Positions 61,164 to 64,000 of a DNA stretch of 64,000 bases are shown here, one piece after another; the stretch's first letter is position 1, and the number at the start of each line of letters is the position of its first letter. Where the stretch lies: NCBI RefSeq assembly GCF_013344685.1, contig NZ_CP050137.1, forward strand, positions 3,403,001-3,467,000. The letters run 5' to 3'. Below the pieces are notes generated by a model, which was given only the letters and a program-made list of their open reading frames with translations, did no database searches and had not been told where the DNA came from. Made by a program: the position numbers and the translations under genes. Source of the stretch: Sphingomonas sp. CL5.1 (GTDB lineage: Bacteria; Pseudomonadota; Alphaproteobacteria; Sphingomonadales; Sphingomonadaceae).

Positions 61164-62330
61164 TTGACTATCGCCAGCATCGCCCTGCCCCGTATCCTCC
61201 GCATCGGCGGCGGCGCGTCGAAGCAATTGCCCGACGTGCTCAACACGCTCGGCCTGTCGCGGCCGCTGATCGTCACCGACGCCTTCCTGCGCGATAGCGG
61301 GCGCGTGGCGGAGCTGACGGACGGGCTTGCGAAAGCGGGGATCGAGGCGCGCGTCTTTCCCGACACGGTGCCAGACCCGACAGCGGCATCGATCGATGCC
61401 GGCGTGGCCTTCCTGCATGAAGGCGAGCATGATTGCGTCGTCGGCTTCGGCGGGGGCAGCCCGCTCGACAGCGCGAAGGCGATCGCCTTGCTCGGAAAGC
61501 ACGGCGGCGCGATGCGCGACTATAAGGCGCCGCATGTGCAGGACGCGCCGGGCCTGCCGGTCATCGCCATCCCGACGACCGCCGGCACCGGATCGGAAGC
61601 GACGCGCTTCACGATCATCACCGACGAGGCGACCGACGAAAAGATGCTCTGCCCCGGCCTCGCCTACCTCCCGGTCGCGGCGCTCGTCGATTATGAGCTG
61701 ACCTTCACCAAGCCCCGGCGGCTGACCGCCGACACCGGGATCGATTCGCTGACCCATGCGATCGAAGCCTATGTGTCGAAGCGCGCCAACCCGTTCAGCG
61801 ACGGAATGGCCCTGCTCGCGATGCGCGCGATCGCGCCCAACCTGCGCCGGGTCTGCGCAGACCCCGGCGACGCGGCGGCGCGCGAGGCGATGATGCTCGG
61901 CGCGATGCAGGCGGGAATCGCCTTTTCGAACAGTTCGGTCGCGCTCGTCCACGGGATGAGCCGGCCGATCGGCGCGCATTTCCACGTTCCGCACGGGCTG
62001 TCGAACGCCATGCTGCTGCCCGCCGTCACCGCCTGGTCGGCGCCCGCCGCGCTCCATCGCTACGCCGATTGCGCGCGGGCGATGGAAGTCGCCGACGCGG
62101 CCGAAAGCGACCAAACGGCGGTCGCGCGGCTGCTCGATGAGCTGACGGCGCTCAACCGTGACCTGAAAGTGCCGGGGCCGGCGGCATGGGGCATCGAGGG
62201 TGCGCGCTGGGATGCGCTCGTCCCGACCATGTGCGCGCAGGCGGCAGCCTCAGGCTCCCCCGCCAACAACCCGCGCGTGCCCGATGCGGAGGAGATGGCG
62301 ATGCTCTACGCGCGGGTGTGGGCGGGGTAA
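61164..62330 (+). CDS. Iron-type alcohol dehydrogenase
   Basis: A 388 aa group III (iron-containing) dehydrogenase. NAD-site GFGGGSPLDSAKA is followed by IPTTAGTGSEATRF, metal ligands in DSLTHAIEAYVS, and HGMSRPIGAHFHVPHGLSNAM. TTG 61164 is chosen as the start, with AGGAG 8 bases before and MTIASIALPRILRIGGG matching the family; a GTG 30 bases upstream is possible. It could reduce a short aldehyde or oxidise a polyol or lactaldehyde-like compound of the island. Confidence 0.88.
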   Translation: MTIASIALPRILRIGGGASKQLPDVLNTLGLSRPLIVTDAFLRDSGRVAELTDGLAKAGIEARVFPDTVPDPTAASIDAGVAFLHEGEHDCVVGFGGGSPLDSAKAIALLGKHGGAMRDYKAPHVQDAPGLPVIAIPTTAGTGSEATRFTIITDEATDEKMLCPGLAYLPVAALVDYELTFTKPRRLTADTGIDSLTHAIEAYVSKRANPFSDGMALLAMRAIAPNLRRVCADPGDAAAREAMMLGAMQAGIAFSNSSVALVHGMSRPIGAHFHVPHGLSNAMLLPAVTAWSAPAALHRYADCARAMEVADAAESDQTAVARLLDELTALNRDLKVPGPAAWGIEGARWDALVPTMCAQAAASGSPANNPRVPDAEEMAMLYARVWAG

Positions 62331-62352
62331 GCCCCCGCTCCTTCCTTCGGGA

Positions 62353-63426
62353 TCAAGGCGCCAGCGGCCCATGGTTCATGCGCGGCAGGACGTGCCGGGC
62401 GAACAGATCGGCCTCGGCGGCATGCGGATAGCCGGAGAGGATGAAGGCATCGATGCCCATCGCGCGATAGCGATCGAGCTTGGCGAGCACCTGATCCGGA
62501 TCGCCGACGATCGCCGCGCCGCAACCCGAGCGGGCACGGCCGACGCCGGTCCAGAGATTGTCCTCGACATAGCCGTCGTCCGAAGCCGCCTCGCGCAGGG
62601 CGACCTGCGCGTTGACGCCGAATGACTGCGAATCGAGCGACTTGGCCTTGATCGCCGCGCCCTTTTCGGTGTCGAGCCGCGACAGCAGCCTGTCGGCGGC
62701 GGCGCGCGCATCGGCCTCGGTCTCGCGCACGACGACATGCGCGCGATAGCCGAACCTGAGCGTGCGTCCGTAACTCGCGGCGCGCGCGGTCATGTCGGCG
62801 ATGATCTCCTTCACCGCCTCCTCGCGATCCGGCCACATCAGGAAAACGTCGCAGCCGCGCGCGGCGGCGTCGCGCGCCGCGGGGGAGAGGCCCCCGAAAT
62901 AGAGCGGCGGCGCCTTGCCGGAGACCATGCCGATGCGTGGCGGATCGAGCTTCAGCTTCCAGAATTCGCCGTCATGGTCGAGCGGCTCGCCGTTGAGCAG
63001 GACCTTGAGGATATGCATCGCCTCGACCGTGCGGCGGTAGCGCGATTCGGAGTCCAGCATCTCGCCCGGCATGTCCGACGAGATGATGTTGACCGTCAGC
63101 CGCCCGCCGAGGATGCGGTCGATCGTCGCGATCTGGCGCGCGAGCTGTGGTGGCCAGCTTTCGCCGATGCGCACCGCCATCAGCAGCCGGATGCGCTTCA
63201 CCAACGTCGCGACCGCCGCCGCGAAGGCGGTGGTGTCGATGCCGAGCGCATAGCCGGAGGGCAGCAGGATATTGTCGAACCCGAGCGTGTCCGCCTGCAT
63301 CACGATATCGCGGCAATGCTCCCAGCTCGATTTGAGCAACGGATCATGGACGCCGAGGAATTCGTAATCGTCGTCGCACAACGCCGAAAACCAGCTTACT
63401 TCGCACGGAGTCGTCGCGGCATTCAT
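62353..63426 (-). CDS. FMN-dependent sulfonate monooxygenase, SmoC/SsuD-like
   Basis: A 357 aa LLM-class flavin-dependent monooxygenase. Blocks shared with alkanesulfonate monooxygenases include WFSALCDDDYEFLGV, DNILLPSGYALGIDT, NIISSDMPGE, GGLSPAARDAAARGCDVFLMW and LWTGVGRARSGCG. It would use FMNH2 and O2 to cleave the C-S bond and free sulfite, with SQ as the likely substrate given the sulfoquinovosidase. ATG 63426 overlaps the AKR stop (ATGA). A flavin reductase partner is needed and not seen in the window. Confidence 0.85.
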   Translation of the reverse strand: MNAATTPCEVSWFSALCDDDYEFLGVHDPLLKSSWEHCRDIVMQADTLGFDNILLPSGYALGIDTTAFAAAVATLVKRIRLLMAVRIGESWPPQLARQIATIDRILGGRLTVNIISSDMPGEMLDSESRYRRTVEAMHILKVLLNGEPLDHDGEFWKLKLDPPRIGMVSGKAPPLYFGGLSPAARDAAARGCDVFLMWPDREEAVKEIIADMTARAASYGRTLRFGYRAHVVVRETEADARAAADRLLSRLDTEKGAAIKAKSLDSQSFGVNAQVALREAASDDGYVEDNLWTGVGRARSGCGAAIVGDPDQVLAKLDRYRAMGIDAFILSGYPHAAEADLFARHVLPRMNHGPLAP

Positions 63427-64000
63427 GGCAGTTTCTCCCCCATCGACGTTTGCAGGACGGCATACCATTCGGCGCGCGTCCATCGCGGCGCGAACGCCTG
63501 CGGAATCTCGCGGATGCGCGTGACATTCTGCGTGCCGACGATCGGAATCGGGCGCGCCGGATGCGCCATCACCCAGCTATAGGTGGCGGCGGCGCGCGAG
63601 ACGTCATATTCGCCAGCCTTCGCATCCAGCAGCGAAGCCACGGCGCGCGTGCGCTCATCGGCCGGATCGCCGAGCCGACCGCCGCCCAATGGCGACCAGG
63701 CAAGGAACCCCATCCCGCATTCCATGGATTGATCGAGGATGCCGTCGAACAGCGGATCGAGGTGGAGCGGCGAAAATTCGCTCTGGTGGCTGACCAATGG
63801 CACGGGAAGAAACCTGGCGAGCGCCGCCGTCTGCGACGGCGTGAAATTCGACACGCCGATCGCGCCGATCTTGCCGGCGCGATGCGCATCCTCAAGCGCG
63901 CGCGCGATTTCCTGCGGATGGGTGAGCAGGTCGGGGCGGTGTATCTGCCACAATTCGACATGTTCGGTGCGCAGGCGCCTGAGCGAAATATCGATCGCGG
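63423..64000 (-). CDS. Aldo/keto reductase, SmoB-like (partial, 5' end outside the window)
   Basis: The 192 visible codons form an AKR TIM barrel: RTEHVELWQIHRPD (with the His of the catalytic tetrad), GAIGVSNFTP, QSEFSPLH, AWSPLGGGRLG and IPIVGTQN, ending SMGEKLP. The N-terminus, with the Asp/Tyr of the active site, lies beyond position 64000. Four-base overlap with the sulfonate monooxygenase gene makes it the likely 6-dehydroglucose reductase (SmoB) of a sulfo-SMO pathway. Confidence 0.8.
   Translation of the reverse strand, partial: AIDISLRRLRTEHVELWQIHRPDLLTHPQEIARALEDAHRAGKIGAIGVSNFTPSQTAALARFLPVPLVSHQSEFSPLHLDPLFDGILDQSMECGMGFLAWSPLGGGRLGDPADERTRAVASLLDAKAGEYDVSRAAATYSWVMAHPARPIPIVGTQNVTRIREIPQAFAPRWTRAEWYAVLQTSMGEKLP

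Noticed and set aside
1..64000. CRISPR array, prophage or complete insertion sequence
   Set aside because: I saw no regularly spaced direct repeats, no phage structural genes and no transposase or integrase frame anywhere in the window.

Overview
The window is GC-rich, densely coded alphaproteobacterial DNA. It looks like the chromosome of a Sphingomonas-type organism (family Sphingomonadaceae). The evidence is the run of essential genes in alphaproteobacterial order (rpsB-tsf-pyrH-frr-uppS-cdsA-dxr-rseP-bamA-ompH-fabZ), many GTG/TTG starts with 1-4 base overlaps, large TonB-dependent receptors, and the absence of lpxD, lpxA and lpxB around fabZ. That absence fits sphingomonads, which carry glycosphingolipids instead of lipopolysaccharide. 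The assignment is inferred from gene content and was not tested by a database search.

Layout. 0.1-6.0 kb: a three-gene RND efflux operon (adaptor, pump, outer-membrane channel). 6.0-9.2 kb: a polyhydroxyalkanoate locus with a very short PhaE-like subunit, a class III PhaC, an acetyltransferase, an alpha/beta hydrolase and a convergent phasin. 9.4-17.2 kb: housekeeping genes, including a periplasmic cyclophilin, dnaE, glutathione peroxidase and the lipoprotein-release ABC transporter (LolD plus a single LolC/E-type permease). 17.2-20.6 kb: a candidate small RNA with a strong terminator, a TonB-dependent receptor, and a small heat-shock gene with a sigma-32-like promoter and a possible ROSE-type RNA thermometer. 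20.6-34.5 kb: envelope, translation and phospholipid genes. 34.6-45.0 kb: isocitrate dehydrogenase, a FAD monooxygenase, a Kef-type antiporter, a glycosyltransferase, a YqjI-like PadR regulator with a DUF2218 gene, rarA, and a short operon of less-known genes.

At 45.0 kb the conserved backbone stops abruptly inside a tRNA-Thr gene of which only the 5' half remains. The next 1.9 kb is a scar of truncated genes (GNAT, GH130-like, SDR). From 46.9 kb to the right edge lies an accessory catabolic island. It holds a 2-oxoglutarate dioxygenase of the PhyH family, two LysR regulators, a TonB-dependent receptor, an acyl-CoA ligase, a sulfoquinovosidase with the full YihQ-type substrate signature, a GlpD-like enzyme, an alkyl-DHAP-synthase-like flavoenzyme, a GlpK-like FGGY kinase, a TIM-barrel protein and an iron-type alcohol dehydrogenase. 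At the edge are an SsuD/SmoC-like FMN sulfonate monooxygenase and an aldo-keto reductase that overlap by four bases.

My main proposal is that this island is a sphingomonad version of the sulfoquinovose (plant sulfolipid) sulfo-SMO pathway. The outer-membrane receptor would take up a sulfoquinovosyl glycerolipid fragment. The sulfoquinovosidase would release sulfoquinovose. The monooxygenase and reductase would remove sulfite and return glucose. The kinase/dehydrogenase module would handle the glycerol-like aglycone, and the acyl-CoA ligase the fatty acids. The enzyme families are read from sequence; the joint pathway, the transport route and the role of the glycerol module are inference.
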